NCBI RefSeq assembly: GCF_021134715.1
Contig: NC_060019.1
Coordinates: forward strand, 6,758,001-6,822,000
Length of the DNA stretch: 64,000 nucleotides
Direction of reading: 5' to 3'
From: Daphnia pulex
Lineage: Eukaryota; Arthropoda; Branchiopoda; Diplostraca; Daphniidae
In this document: positions 21,790 through 33,150 of the stretch, in pieces
Layout of the letters: every line of letters begins with the position of its first letter
Numbering within the stretch: the first letter of the stretch is position 1
Made by a program: the position numbers and the translations under genes
Notes under the pieces: generated by a model
The model's input: only the letters and a program-made list of their open reading frames with translations
What the model was told of the DNA's origin: nothing
Database searches by the model: none

Positions 21790-22200
21790 ATTTTAGAAAT
21801 TGTTTGATGACGACTAAATTGCGTTGATGAATTACGGGAAATGAAAACGACTCGAAAACCCCCGAAAAGTAAATGTGGAAAACCCAGTAGATTTGAAGAG
21901 ATTTCTCCAGTGGAGAACATCGATCGCTGGCTCTTTTTGTTTCAGTGCCCCCAAAAAGAATCACAACAGAAACAAGAACGACAGCAGTTATAGATTCCTG
22001 TTAGTCCATAATAGTAGCTCGAGTTTAAAATATTCCTCCGTGAAAGTGTGGATTTCCCCATTGGAGAACACGCCTTTCTTGTTTTTCTTCTTCTTGTTTT
22101 TCTTCTTCTTGTTTTCAGCACCGCTAAAAAATCGCAACTGAAACAAGAACGACAACTTTTATAGATTTCTAATAGTTCATAATAGTTTCAAAAATATTTC
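21790..22200. repeat. Inverted partner of 17600-17840, partly doubled
   Basis: The block at 21790-22060 is the inverted match of 17600-17840. A second, shorter version follows at about 22020-22200, sharing GAAACAAGAACGACA and the CTCCGTGAAAG-type words, separated by a TTCTTCTTGTTTT tandem stretch. Confidence 0.5.
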
Positions 22201-22702
22201 TACTTTAAAGTTCCCAGCAAAAAGTTGCGCAGTTTTATCCAACTGATGATAATTCGTATTACCCCGTTATTTTAATACCGTTGTTTTGTACATATCTAAT
22301 GCGCTATGAAGATATATCGCTGTTAAACAAAAGCTGTCTGATTTTTGTCCTTAAAACGCCAAATATGATTTGCATGTCCGTATCCGGCGTAGGCTATAAC
22401 ACAAAATAAAGCTAAGTAAAACTTTAAAAAACTTTAAATTATATCTACCCAGTTTGAGCTTCGAACAAAAATGTGGCTGGGCCGCAGTTGTAAGTAGGTT
22501 CAGGCGTAATAATATGGAAAAAAGAAGAATATTGTAAAAAGTGTTTTTATTAATTGAGTCACCTGTAACAGTGAAATTTGTAACATGGGCATTCGTCCGA
22601 TAAGTTGGTAGTACAACGCGCATATAAAATCAAATTTATAAAATACTCAAGATGAATATGTAAACAACAGTTGTAAATCACTTTTTGAACGAAGGTTCAC
22701 CT

Positions 22703-22874
22703 TGTGATGTATTGAATGCGATCACAGATGGCGCACGAAAGGCTTACGCCAGAGGGCCACGGAGTGAACGGCATTCGAGTCGAGAGTAGAGTGGAGGAAG
22801 GTCTTACCGTTCCCGTCTTGTGTATTTCATACGCCTTGTGGACTTAGAATACAGTGCCTAACGCAGACTTAACA
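22703..22874 (+). repeat. Gypsy 5' LTR (172 bp)
   Basis: It runs from TGTGATGTATTG to GACTTAACA and is repeated exactly at 28247-28418. It is preceded by CACCT. Confidence 0.93.
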
Positions 22875-22892
22875 TGGCGCAGTTGGTCTCAC
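22875..22892 (+). promoter_or_regulatory. Gypsy primer-binding site
   Basis: TGGCGCAGTTGGTC starts directly after the 5' LTR. TGGCGCAGT is the form used by several Gypsy elements, usually assigned to tRNA-Ser; the exact tRNA here is uncertain. Confidence 0.65.
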
Positions 22893-23520
22893 GCACCTAC
22901 GATTGCTAAACACAGTGGTGTACTTTTTTCGTGACTCTAGTGAACCCTGCGTTTCCCTGTGTTCCTCGCCCTCAGTGTTCGACTTTCGTCCATGCGGCCC
23001 ATGTACGCCGCCATCTTGCCTTGACGATCGAATCCCCACTCCTGATAGTGCAGGAGGCCACTCTGTCGGAGGCGTCACTCATGTGCCGGTCCCCGTACTG
23101 TTAGTTGTGCGGCATTTCAGATTGCTTTGAATTTTCTCGATTTATCGACATTTTTTTTTGTGGTGCGAACCCGACCAACGCACGCGGCTTATGGGCGCCG
23201 CCATCTTGGTTTTTGCAGCCCCTCGTTTATGTCGGCAGATCAGAGTCACGGCATATCAGGCCCCAACTACTTTTCTCGCTGAGTTAATTTCTCAACCCGA
23301 CTTTTTCTTTTTCTGTGCGACGAGTGTTATTAGTGCCTTATTTGTGCCTGCTTGTTCCGTATTCCCACGAAGTTCGCTTTTGACCAACAGGTGGCGCAAC
23401 ACACGGTGCAAAATCGTCGCTGTGCCTTTTGTACCATCCCTGCATCGTATATTCTGCGTAACACAGCATCGCTGAACATAGTGGCCAGTGAGCGGCTGTG
23501 ATTCTACTCGCGCTCCGTTT

Positions 23521-25713
23521 ATGTCCAAAAGGAAGCAACATATCGCTACTTCACCCATCACCACCCGTGCTCGTCTGCGAGCCACACACGCAATGGCAAC
23601 ACCACCGGCGGCACCAACGGCGGCGGATGCGTTAGCGGCGGCGGCGGCGGCCGGAAACCGGATCGACACCCTGGAGGCTCAATTACTGGCCATTTCTGGT
23701 CAACTGCAAACATTGATCACGGCGGCCGGTGGAGGCGCTGGTGGTGGCGGTGGCGCTGGTGGCGGCGGTGGCGGTGGCGCTGGTGGCGGCGGTGGCGGTG
23801 GCGCTGGTGGTGGCGGTGGCGGTGGCGCTGGCGGCGGCGCCGGCGGTCTTGTTACTCCGGCAACGCCTCAACGACGGCGGCTGGACACCTCTAGCGTGGA
23901 AAAACTCCACGGCGATGTCACCATTCCCCTCCTGCGGTCCTGGAGGAACCGTTGGAACGACTTCGCCGAACTAAGCCAGCTGGCAACATATCCTGGGTCG
24001 GAGCAGATGGCGGCTTTCCGTATGGCCCTGGACCCAGCCATGCAACAAATTGTCGAGGTGGCGCTGGGTATACTGCCCACCACGATCACCACTCCGGATT
24101 TGGTACTGGATCGCATCGCCGATTACGTCCGCGCGAAACGTAACATCGCCCTCGACAGAGTCGCCTTTGAAGAACGGCGACAAGGTCCATCGGAAACGTT
24201 CGACGATTTTTATATCGCACTCCGCAGCTTAGCTGAAGCGGCAGATTTATGTGCAACCTGTTTCGACACCCGTCTAGTCACGCGCATCATTGCCGGCACG
24301 AGAGATGCTGAAACCAAGAAAAAGCTGCTGGCAATGAGCCCATTTCCCGCCCTGCAATCGACAGTCAACATCTGCAGGAGTGAAGAATCCGCACGGGCCA
24401 ATGAACGTTCTTTAAGTGGCCATTCCGGCATATCATTGATCCAGAACAAACGCAATCGCACGGAGCGCCCATATGCAAACGAATGCAAATCATGCGGTCA
24501 CGCAGCGCACTCCACTGGGATTACGTGCCCGGCCATAGGACGCACGTGCCATTCATGCGGTCAACCGGACCATTTTGCCCCAAAGTGCCCCAATCGCGAC
24601 AGAGGAAAGAGCGGCGGGGGTGGCGGCAAAGGCAGCAGCGGTGGCAGCAGCGGTGGCAGCAGTGGCGGCAGCGGCGGCGGTGGCGGCAGCGGCGGATCGA
24701 AATCAAAAGTCGGTCACATTACTATTGGCAACGTGCAAGCCAACCATCGGCAACGCAGATCCCCCACCATCACATTGGAGGTTTTGTTGGACGAGAGCGG
24801 CTCGTCGGTCGCGACAATTGATGACGCAATCCCCGACCCTGGAGCAGAGGTGAGCGTGGCCGGGCGCGATGTCATGGCGGCTTTAGGTATGACCGAAGCG
24901 GACCTATTGCATTCCCCTTTCGAACTGGTCATGGCTGACCGGTCCACTCCACTCCTATCCATCGGGCAGCACGAAATTTCCGTTCGTTATGGCGGTCGGT
25001 GTACCCGTATGACGGTGGTGTTTTGCCCGGAAATACGCGGAATGCTCATCTGCCGTTTGGATTGCGTGAATCTTGCAATCATCCATGCGGATTACCCACA
25101 GCCACTGACACCAATTCAGTCCGTGCAGATTTCGCCGACAGAGGATGCAGATCAGCCGTCTCAACCATCAGAGTGGGAATTTCTACGGGGCATTCACTTA
25201 CCCCTGGACCCATCAGTGGAACAGATCGCAGAAATCGAGGCGGCTATCGCAGCAGAATTCGATTCTGTGTTTGACCAGGAAGATGGTTTACGGACAATGG
25301 CGGGGCCAGATATGATGATTCAATTGCGGGACGATGCAGTGCCATATTATGTGAACGGCGCCCGACCAATCCCATTTAGTGATCGTCCGGAAGTGAAGGC
25401 CAAGCTGGACCAATTGGTGTCGCAGGGAGTGATCGTGCCAGTGACCGAAGCGACGGAATGGGCCGCCCCCCTGGTGGTGATTAGGAATGCCAAGACCGGC
25501 AAGATCCGCATCTGTGTCGACCATACCCGATTAAATAAGTTCGTCCTGCGGCCAACTCACCCTACGCGTACTCCACGTGATGCGGTCGCCGAAATAGACA
25601 GCGAGTGCCGATTCTACACCAGTTTCGACGCCGCCAACGGGTACTATCAAATTCCCCTCCATCCCTCCTGTCAACATTTAACCACCTTTATGACGCCGTG
25701 GGGGCCGTTTTAA
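23521..25713 (+). CDS. Gypsy Gag-protease-RT (N-terminal part)
   Basis: The ATG at 23521 is the first in frame. The order is an Ala-rich and coiled N-terminus, a long Gly-rich linker (about residues 75-115), a capsid-like domain, two cysteine clusters ([15 protein letters not shown] and [14 protein letters not shown]), a Gly/Ser linker, a retropepsin-like protease whose active site reads DPGAEVS rather than DSGA or DTGA, and the start of the reverse transcriptase with [14 protein letters not shown]. The frame stops at 25713, directly after a run of five G. The RT continues in the next frame, so this stop looks like a one-base error or mutation, not a natural gag-pol border. Confidence 0.88.
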   Translation: MSKRKQHIATSPITTRARLRATHAMATPPAAPTAADALAAAAAAGNRIDTLEAQLLAISGQLQTLITAAGGGAGGGGGAGGGGGGGAGGGGGGGAGGGGGGGAGGGAGGLVTPATPQRRRLDTSSVEKLHGDVTIPLLRSWRNRWNDFAELSQLATYPGSEQMAAFRMALDPAMQQIVEVALGILPTTITTPDLVLDRIADYVRAKRNIALDRVAFEERRQGPSETFDDFYIALRSLAEAADLCATCFDTRLVTRIIAGTRDAETKKKLLAMSPFPALQSTVNICRSEESARANERSLSGHSGISLIQNKRNRTERPYANECKSCGHAAHSTGITCPAIGRTCHSCGQPDHFAPKCPNRDRGKSGGGGGKGSSGGSSGGSSGGSGGGGGSGGSKSKVGHITIGNVQANHRQRRSPTITLEVLLDESGSSVATIDDAIPDPGAEVSVAGRDVMAALGMTEADLLHSPFELVMADRSTPLLSIGQHEISVRYGGRCTRMTVVFCPEIRGMLICRLDCVNLAIIHADYPQPLTPIQSVQISPTEDADQPSQPSEWEFLRGIHLPLDPSVEQIAEIEAAIAAEFDSVFDQEDGLRTMAGPDMMIQLRDDAVPYYVNGARPIPFSDRPEVKAKLDQLVSQGVIVPVTEATEWAAPLVVIRNAKTGKIRICVDHTRLNKFVLRPTHPTRTPRDAVAEIDSECRFYTSFDAANGYYQIPLHPSCQHLTTFMTPWGPF

Positions 25714-25729
25714 GTTCCTCCGCGCGTCC

Positions 25730-28069
25730 ATGGGCCTCAGTTGCTCGGGTGACGAATACAACAGGAGGGCGGATGTTGCGTTCGCCGCAGTGTCAAATAC
25801 GGTGCGTGTGGTCGACGATCTGCTTCGCTTCGATCGTACCTTCCCCGAGCACGTGAGGGGAGTGTGTGAAGTTCTTCAAGCGGCACGCGACGCCGGGATC
25901 ACCTTCAGCAAAGAAAAGTTTCGTTTCGCCCAACATCGTGTGTCGTGGGTTGGATACGAGATCAAGCACGGCGGAGTCACCATCGAGGAGGCCAAATTAA
26001 AGGCCCTGTCTCAATTTCCCCGGCCGACTAATATTTCAGAATTACGGTCATTCATGGGCTTGGTGGAGCAACTCGCCGGATTTTCGACGGAGGTGGCAGC
26101 GGCCAAGGAACCCCTCCGACCTCTTCTCAGCACACGCAACCCATACGTGTGGACGCCGGACCATGACCGAGCATTCGCCGCCGTTAAGTTGGCTTTAATC
26201 TCCCCGCCCGTGGTGGTCCATTTCGAACCAGACCGTGAAACAGTCATCCAAGTCGACGCCTCGCGCAAGAACGGAATGGGGTATGCGCTAATGCAGCGAC
26301 ACGACGGAGGCTGGCGTCTAGTGGATGCCAATTCCCGTTGGTGCTCCGATGTCGAATCACGATACGCCATCGTGGAGCTGGAGCTGGCTGCAGTCGAGTG
26401 GGCGATCCGAAAGTGCCGCTTATACCTATCTGGTCTTCCAAATTTCACCCTGATGGTGGATCATCAGGCCCTCGTAGCAATCTTAGACAAGCATACCCTG
26501 GATGCTATAGACAACCCTAAAATACAGCGTCTGAAAGAGCGACTGTCGCCCTATTCTTTCACAACCGTTTGGAGAAAGGGGAAGGAGCACGCCATTCCAG
26601 ACGCCTTATCACGGGCCCCAGTCAACGACCCAGCGCCGGAAGATGAACGTGTGGGTGCAGACCTTGATTTTTCCGTTCGGAATGTGGTGATTCAGTCGAT
26701 CGCGGCTGTATGCAACTCTGAAGACGAATCGGCCCCGTCGGATCATTTGCCGGACGCTTTGCTGGCCGATCTGCGATCCACCGCCTTGGCAGACGCGGAC
26801 TACACGGCCCTAGTGGCGGCAGTCGAATCAGGTTTCGGCACGGACCGTGCCCGCGTGACGAACTACATACGTCAGTTTTGGTCCATTCGTCACCAACTGT
26901 CTACGGAAGACGGCCTTGTCCTCTTTGGATCCCGCATCGTGGTGCCGTTCTCATCTCGCCGTAACATTCTCCAAAAACTTCACGCCGCCCACCAGGGCAT
27001 CGTCCGGACAAAACGACGGGCCCAGCAGACGGTATATTGGCCGGGAATATCGAACGACGTCACGATGCTCGTCGAACGCTGCTCCAAGTGCCAGGAGAGG
27101 CGACCGAGCCAGTGCCAGGAGCCACTGATGTCAGACCCGCTACCGACATTCGTATTTGAAGACGTGTCGGCCGACTTATTCCAGCACGGAAACCTCCATG
27201 TGCTGGTATACGCGGACAGATTATCGGGTTGGCCGGTAGTCCACCAGTGGCGACGCGATCCCACCGCGCGAGAAGTAGTCCAGGCAGTCGTGCACAATTT
27301 CGTCGAGCTGGGCGTGCCCATGCGATTCCGCTCGGATAATGGACCTCAATTCGATGCCGGAGTTTTCCAAGAGACACTGAAACGTTGGGGCGTGGCATGG
27401 GGTAACTCTTCCCCTCATTACCCCCAGAGCAACGGCCATGCGGAGGCAGCAGTGAAGGCGATAAAAGAATTAGTGGCGAAGACCGGAGATTTATCATCGG
27501 AAGAATTTCTAGCGGGGCTCCTTGAGTTTCGGAACACCCCCCACGAGAGCGGTGCATCACCGGCACAAATTTTATTCGGCCACCAACTCCGCTCCATCGT
27601 CCCGGCGCATCGATCATCCTACGCTCCCAAATGGAAGGACGCCATGATAGCACGGGAGCGACAGGCGGCGGCGGCTGCTGAAACTAAACTTCGGTACGAC
27701 GCTCATACCCGCCCATTGTCACCACTTCGGATCGGCACGCCGGTACGGATCCAAGACCCGGATTCCAAGCTTTGGACTCATGTGGGCGTCATTGTGGCGG
27801 TCGGCCGCTACCGATCCTACCGAATCAAATTTGCTAGTGGCAGCGTCCTGTGGCGCAATCGGCGGTTCCTCCGCCCCTTGGTCCCGGCGGAAGAAGAGAC
27901 GACGGCGACGATCGTCCGAATCAACCCATCGGCAGACGGCAGCGCGCCCACGGTAGCGGATGTCATCGTTCCCCCCGCATCAACCCAACAGCCTCCCATC
28001 GTTCCGGCGCCGGACGGCCCACGCCGTGGAACTCGCGTCCGGAAGCAGAGGGTCATCACATCTGTGTAA
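25730..28069 (+). CDS. Gypsy RT (C-terminal part), RNase H and integrase
   Basis: The frame continues the reverse transcriptase with [10 protein letters not shown] in place of the usual YxDD-type box, then RNase H ([40 protein letters not shown]), integrase HHCC ([32 protein letters not shown]), the DDE core ([31 protein letters not shown]) and a C-terminal [14 protein letters not shown] block. It ends at 28069, about 180 bases before the 3' LTR. Its own start is not meaningful, since it was fused to the upstream frame. Catalytic residues look intact. Confidence 0.88.
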   Translation: MGLSCSGDEYNRRADVAFAAVSNTVRVVDDLLRFDRTFPEHVRGVCEVLQAARDAGITFSKEKFRFAQHRVSWVGYEIKHGGVTIEEAKLKALSQFPRPTNISELRSFMGLVEQLAGFSTEVAAAKEPLRPLLSTRNPYVWTPDHDRAFAAVKLALISPPVVVHFEPDRETVIQVDASRKNGMGYALMQRHDGGWRLVDANSRWCSDVESRYAIVELELAAVEWAIRKCRLYLSGLPNFTLMVDHQALVAILDKHTLDAIDNPKIQRLKERLSPYSFTTVWRKGKEHAIPDALSRAPVNDPAPEDERVGADLDFSVRNVVIQSIAAVCNSEDESAPSDHLPDALLADLRSTALADADYTALVAAVESGFGTDRARVTNYIRQFWSIRHQLSTEDGLVLFGSRIVVPFSSRRNILQKLHAAHQGIVRTKRRAQQTVYWPGISNDVTMLVERCSKCQERRPSQCQEPLMSDPLPTFVFEDVSADLFQHGNLHVLVYADRLSGWPVVHQWRRDPTAREVVQAVVHNFVELGVPMRFRSDNGPQFDAGVFQETLKRWGVAWGNSSPHYPQSNGHAEAAVKAIKELVAKTGDLSSEEFLAGLLEFRNTPHESGASPAQILFGHQLRSIVPAHRSSYAPKWKDAMIARERQAAAAAETKLRYDAHTRPLSPLRIGTPVRIQDPDSKLWTHVGVIVAVGRYRSYRIKFASGSVLWRNRRFLRPLVPAEEETTATIVRINPSADGSAPTVADVIVPPASTQQPPIVPAPDGPRRGTRVRKQRVITSV

Positions 28070-28246
28070 TTTATTCCATGTCGTACAACCATCCCCGTTT
28101 GATCATTTGTGCTCGTTTAATATGCAAGTGTCCCCTATCCACCCCAAAGTGTCGCCGACATTCGCTTCCCATTGGATGTATTCATGGAATCATCATTCTA
28201 TTTGTTTGTTCCGTTTGTTTGTACCGAGCGAGGGCTCGGGAGGAGT

Positions 28247-28418
28247 TGTGATGTATTGAATGCGATCACAGATGGCGCACGAAAGGCTTACGCCAGAGGG
28301 CCACGGAGTGAACGGCATTCGAGTCGAGAGTAGAGTGGAGGAAGGTCTTACCGTTCCCGTCTTGTGTATTTCATACGCCTTGTGGACTTAGAATACAGTG
28401 CCTAACGCAGACTTAACA
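28247..28418 (+). repeat. Gypsy 3' LTR (172 bp)
   Basis: Identical in sequence to 22703-22874 and followed directly by the CACCT duplication. Confidence 0.93.
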
Positions 28419-28423
28419 CACCT

Positions 28424-30060
28424 GTAACAGGTTGATTATAAAAAAATCGATCTTTTACACGATAGGGACTTAAAGATACACTAAACGGCCGTAGAAGCTA
28501 AAAAATTATACTAGCGCGCGTGCGCCCATGAGATGGCGTTTACGATACGCAAACTGATTGTGTTTGATTATTAGGCCTGTATGCACATAATGATTGACAT
28601 TTATTTTGATTATGGCCACGCTATTGGGCATCTCATTACTTCCCGGGAATGGCTATCTATGCCAATTTGAGATTTGTTATGAAATAAATTGTAAAGTTGC
28701 AATATTCTTGGAAAAATAATTGTAAAATAACCGAAAATAACGGAATGGTGTTCTTTTGTTTTTCTTTTCCTTTTCCACCCATATTTAAAAATAAAAATAA
28801 AACATTTTTGGGCTAATCAGATTTTTTAATTCAAGGTTCACTTTTATTTACATCTGAATAAGAAATCGATTTATAAGATGCATTGGCGATATATCAATTT
28901 ATAAATTTATCGCCTAATACAACGTACCCTGCGTGTACTTCTAACCCGTACAACATAAGTTACAAAACCTATTTAGTTCAAAGTCCGCGCTTACATATCA
29001 GGATTTCTTTTTAAATACCTTACAAAAAGACTTTCGGACATTTTTCCTTTTTACAAAGGAGACCTTTATTAAAACGCCCTATGTGCATTTGAGCTTTCGG
29101 AAGGTTGCCGGCGTACGGACCATTATATAGGTGAACCTACTTACAACTGCTGCCCAGCCCAAAAATGTTACTTTTCCAATTTGGTAGGCTATATTATTAT
29201 CAATAAGATTTAATTAAAAAAAAATACAAATGTTTTATTCAACGTAAATTAATAAATATGATCTTCATTTCTCCAATCGAATCATATTGTTGGTCTCTAC
29301 ACCTCTCAACTAAATTTTTGCTCTGAATAAGGCAATAAGCGCTTCCGGGTTTTTATCGTGTTTTTCGCGTGCCCCAAGTAGGCAAGTACCCAAGCATTTA
29401 GAAAATCGTCCTATTTTCAAAGAAAAAGTCAAAACTCCTAAAACGACGGAACTACTGATCAACGTGCACATCCACAAAAACCTGTTTCCTGGGTTTTCTT
29501 CGCTTTTGAAAAGAAATTGTTTGTCCCATTTCCAAGGAAGACCGGGGAAAACCCATGATCGTTTTCTGCCGTACTTACTCACTTTAGACTCACTGACGAC
29601 ACGATATGTATTATCATATATGTGGTTTAAGTTCCACTTTATATATGGGCATGATTATTTCCTTTTCAGTGTTTAAAATAATTACATTCATGCTTTTCGT
29701 GTTAAGCGTAAGAAGTACTCTGAAAGCACTGAAAATGGTATAAATAGGTACTCTATACCGCTGCTATAATCCGTATTTGGGTGTGTTAGGAGATTGCTGT
29801 ATCTCGTTTCCTCGTACAAACAATTTATTTTCAATCTTATTTTTATTTGAATTCAGCGTTTGTTGTTCCCTTGTGCTCTAACTTGTGTGTGTGGATGATT
29901 TTTGTATATTAACTTTGGTCTTTCTGAAAGAAAAAACGAAACAAGTGGCTATTTTGCTTATCTATACATCCGCTCCTCCTATTCGCAGAGTGTGAATAGG
30001 AGCGCAAAAACTTGATTGAAATATAGAACGAAAGGTTTAGGTTCCCGGAGCAGCACTTTC
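28424..30060. other. No gene seen apart from one repeat
   Basis: The stretch is A/T-rich. A dispersed repeat copy at 29310-29560 is listed separately. Nothing else is supported up to the LysM gene promoter. Confidence 0.45.
29310..29560. repeat. Dispersed repeat, inverted copy of 17170-17420
   Basis: CATTTAGAAAATCG, GTGCACATCCAC and ATTGTTTGTCC here are reverse complements of matching words at 17170-17420. Element class unknown. Confidence 0.5.
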
Positions 30061-30071
30061 GCGGATGCGAG

Positions 30072-30080
30072 TATAAAAAG
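30072..30080 (+). promoter_or_regulatory. TATA box of the LysM gene
   Basis: TATAAAAAG lies about 30 bases before a likely start near 30100. A 5' UTR exon then runs to the donor GTAAAA at 30176. The intron ends at TATAGCAG, just before the ATG at 30321. Confidence 0.65.
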
Positions 30081-30320
30081 GTCGACTAGTTCGTTTGAAA
30101 TAATCACAAGTTCTTTAGCAATTCGAACACACCACTATTTGTCTTCGAGGGCAGCAGCAGCCAAACCAATAATAGGTAAAATTTAAAAAAAACGACGTGT
30201 TGTGTGACGTGTGACGTGAATTTAGAATTTTTTTAAATTTCGCATTAAGCTAAAAATGATTAAATAAAAAAATGCATTTTATTAAATTTTAAATTCTTTT
30301 TCTGATTGTATATAGCAGCA

Positions 30321-30724
30321 ATGGCCACAAGAATGTCTCCCGTTTTCCTTTTTCTGGTCATTTCGCTCTTCGTTCTTATAAACTTCACTGGTAAATTAAG
30401 ATTATAAATCTAAAATAAAAATAAAGAAGAGATTTTTAAAAGAGACGATTGCATGTTCATCAAAGATAATTTGTAATTAACATTGATTTTTTTCTTATAT
30501 TTCTCTCGGAATGAGCAGATTTTGCTTATTCAAAAGACTGCACTCGTGGCTATCGGGTGAACAGTGGTGATACTTGTTGGTCTACTGCCCAAAAATGTGG
30601 CATCTCCCTGCAAACGCTTTTTTACCACAACGGACTTATAAACAACTGCGACAATCTTCAGCCGGGTCATTTTCTTTGCTGCACCCAAGCCGATGATGTC
30701 CTGACTCGTCCAAAAAAAATTTAG
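30321..30724 (+). CDS. Small secreted LysM-domain protein
   Basis: Two coding exons, 30321-30390 and 30519-30724, join in frame (GT at 30391, GAGCAG at 30518) to give 91 residues. Residues 1-23 form a hydrophobic signal peptide ([19 protein letters not shown]). Residues about 30-80 form one LysM module with [20 protein letters not shown], a conserved Asn (YHN) and LQPGHFLCC. Six cysteines in the module suggest disulfides. LysM binds N-acetylglucosamine polymers (chitin, peptidoglycan), so an extracellular role in chitin handling or recognition of microbes is likely but inferred. An upstream TATA box and noncoding exon support expression. The last codons and stop are antisense to an SK-channel fragment. 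Confidence 0.82.
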
Positions 30725-31559
30725 TTCGCCAGGAATTGGATGGACGGCGCAGACGAGCAATTCCAAAGTTATTTGAATAATTATTCGTTTCCACGTCATG
30801 GCGATCCGCCAATCATCCACGCAATTTTGTATGAGAAATATCCGAGGGAATAATATAATATTTATCGTTAGCCGGAAGTCACCCAAAAATTTTGAATCAT
30901 AAAAAAAAATAATAAAGTAATGGATATAGGATAATACGTAGCTACATATCCCTGGACTGCAAAGACATGGTAAGTCACTATCAAACCCAAAAGCACCACG
31001 GTTGAGACTGATATCAGCGTTTTCAAGGTGGAAGAATATAACGATGACTATAGAAAAAAAAAAACAAATGGAAACACATTTAATGAAGCAGTCAATTGCC
31101 ATCGTTCAAAATTGGACAGTCAATTGCCATAACTCAAAACAGCTTAATTTGTATAAAAAATACTTTGGTGTAGAAACCGTAGCTTGCCAGTTCACTCTCT
31201 ATAACCATGACGATGATACCGAATATGCCGAAAACGAGGGCGAAATCGCTGATCAGCTTCCGTTTCTCGAAGAGCTTCTTCCGTCGACCGATTTGGTAGC
31301 CGGCATTTGATCTATTCTTGCCCATTGCTGTAAGCGGCCTAACAGCTGTTCTACTACCAGAATATGACGTAATGGACTTGATTTCAGCTCCGCTGGCTAA
31401 ATCACTTTTCACTTTTGCAGTTGAGGCAGTAGCGCTGATTGTGATTTCTCTAAGAGCATTAGGGTTTCCTCCATTGCATCTTCCAGCACTTGGTCTTACA
31501 TTTTCTTCACTTTCACTGTCCTCATCCTCAATGGCAGCCATAGAAAACTCGCACTGCAT
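30702..31559 (-). pseudogene. SK-type potassium channel N-terminal fragment (S1-S3)
   Basis: Exon 31559-31164 encodes an N-terminal tail and [20 protein letters not shown] plus [19 protein letters not shown], the S1 region of small-conductance calcium-activated potassium channels. Exon 31047-30953 gives [18 protein letters not shown] (S2) and joins in phase 0. The S2-S3 part ([33 protein letters not shown]) follows at about 30838-30702, but no AG acceptor precedes it, so the intron cannot be spliced normally. S4-S6, pore and calmodulin-binding domain are absent downstream. It is a truncated pseudogene whose end overlaps the LysM gene antisense. Confidence 0.75.
30911..30916 (+). terminator. 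Possible polyadenylation signal of the LysM gene
   Basis: AATAAA lies about 190 bases downstream of the LysM stop codon and is the first such hexamer noticed there. It falls inside the antisense SK-channel fragment. Confidence 0.4.
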
Positions 31560-32014
31560 GTTATTAATTTAACATCATTATTGTAGACTCCCCTTCGCCA
31601 TTATCCTTGATGTTAACTGGAAGATATTTTCGACAAATCTGTGATTGCTGTTGCTAAAAAAAACACACTGGTCCGGCAAAAGAAGTTGTTGAAACAATCA
31701 CTCGACAAATACTGGAGATGTTCGCTAGGATTCCTTTTTGATTGAGAAAACAAATCGAGATCAAGGCTTCCTTTTTTGTGCAAACATTACATTTTCTAGA
31801 CTTTCACTACATTTAGAATAAAGAAATTCCGACTTTCGTCGGAAGTCACCAAACAACTTTTTAATGTATTCATTCCGAAGGAATTGTTCTTAGCATTATT
31901 GAAAGTAATAGTCATGAAATGTTCCCGCTGTGATTCCCTGGTTTCTCTGGTCAGAACTTGGCTATAGATATGGCTATAGCATCTATCTCGTAGCATACAT
32001 CCCATACGGTGCCA

Positions 32015-32275
32015 TCAATTTTTATCGCATCTGTAGTGTAGTGATAATCACGATTGCCTCACACGCAATAGGTCCTCAGTTCGATCCTGGAAGAAGTTTC
32101 TCGGAAATAATTCGTCCAGGAGTGCCCAGCACCCTTTGATGTCTTGTCTTCCTAACAATTCCCTGCGACTCAGTATAACATGAGCTATGGCTCTCTGAGT
32201 CGTCACTACCGCTTAACGGCGGAGAAGATTGGGTTACGGCCCAAATCTGGGCAGATGCATGTTTTTTTATCCGTA
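32015..32275 (+). repeat. tRNA-Val-derived SINE
   Basis: The head reads TAGTGTAGTGATAATCACGA (box A), an anticodon stem-loop TTGC-CTCACAC-GCAA with anticodon CAC, and AGTTCGATCCTGG (box B), close to tRNA-Val(CAC). The acceptor stem is not paired. A non-tRNA tail with CGTCACTACCGCTTAACGG and GGGTTACGGCCCAAATCTGG follows, then a T-rich stretch. This head-plus-tail structure is that of a SINE rather than a tRNA gene. Confidence 0.65.
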
Positions 32276-32627
32276 AAAGTTTAATTTTAGTAGGCCTACT
32301 TTCACTTCGAAAAATGTTTTAGCCAAAATATTCCCCTTTAGGTAGGATAATATTGTACAGTTACTGAAACTCGTACAACCTTTTGTTAACAACGTGATTT
32401 TAAACATGTATGGTTACGCTAGCTAGTAGGCTACGGATGCTATATTGACAGGGTCAGACAGGGTCTGACACTCGCGTTGAGAATTCAGATGAAACGACTC
32501 ACTCTTCCGACGATTTAATGCTCGATTTAATGTAAGTTATTTCATGCAATAGAACCTTTTTAACTGATACAGCATATATAAAGCATATAAAGTTCATATG
32601 TTTCCTCGAGTGAAGAGCATAAATAAA

Positions 32628-33096
32628 TCAGAATAAATCACCACGGTTTTGGTTGTTATGAAAATAGGGTCCAAGGTTGCGAGATGAATTATTGAGTTGG
32701 GTCATAGTCAAGTGACGCGAAATTTCTTCCGGCAGAGCTGCTAGAGTTTCCTGGAGAACTACCAACTTATTTTCCAGTGAGCTCAGTCGTTCCTCCAAAA
32801 CATTTTGGTGTGTATTCATTTCAGAAGTGATTTTATTGGCGGCATTCTGTGATCAAGTTTTTGCTTCCAAGTTTTAATTAAACTTTACTAAAATTTAATT
32901 TGAGGTTATACCTGGTCGTCCATATTGTTATATGGGTTGTTGCGGACTTGAAGGTCGTCCATCAAGTTACGATGCTTCATTTTAGCGTTTTGCATTGAAT
33001 GGATGGCTTGCAAGAACTTGCGCTGGTGATTCCGTAGATCTGGGTTCCCCGAGCGAAATGGTCTCAAACCGCAATAGGTAGCGGGCGGCCAATAAT
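32628..33096 (-). pseudogene. SK-type potassium channel C-terminal exons
   Basis: Exons 33096-32912 and 32846-32628 join in phase (donor GTATAA, acceptor ATCACAG). They encode HQRKFLQAIHSMQNAKMKH, the end of the SK calmodulin-binding region, and a coiled-coil with LEERLSSLENKLVVLQETL, stopping at TGA. This is the C-terminus of an SK channel. Upstream on this strand there is no pore or S6 but a GST first exon, whose phase does not fit. The N-terminal SK fragment lies further downstream, the wrong order for one gene. It is probably a remnant of a second, tandem SK copy. Confidence 0.65.
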
Positions 33097-33150
33097 CTAA
33101 TCAAAGGGGGGAAAATAGATGGCTGGGCGAAATTGGTTGCGGGCACTCAC

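Larger units (their letters stand above)
22703..28418 (+). mobile_element. Gypsy LTR retrotransposon, nearly intact
   Basis: The 5.7 kb element has identical 172 bp LTRs (22703-22874 and 28247-28418) and an exact 5 bp target duplication CACCT (22698-22702 and 28419-28423). It has a primer-binding site at 22875, gag-protease-RT and RT-RNase H-integrase frames, and a purine-rich tract (GGGAGGAG) before the 3' LTR. The integrase after RNase H places it in Gypsy. The only visible lesion is a one-base frame change in a G run at 25700-25704. No env is present. LTR identity implies a very recent insertion. Confidence 0.94.

Noticed and set aside
24575..24853. Ala-rich frame and its Cys/Arg-rich antisense near the Gypsy Gly/Ser linker
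   Set aside because: Alternate frames of GC-rich linker repeats inside the Gypsy gag.
32028..32095. Functional tRNA-Val gene
   Set aside because: Acceptor stem is unpaired and a SINE-type tail follows directly.
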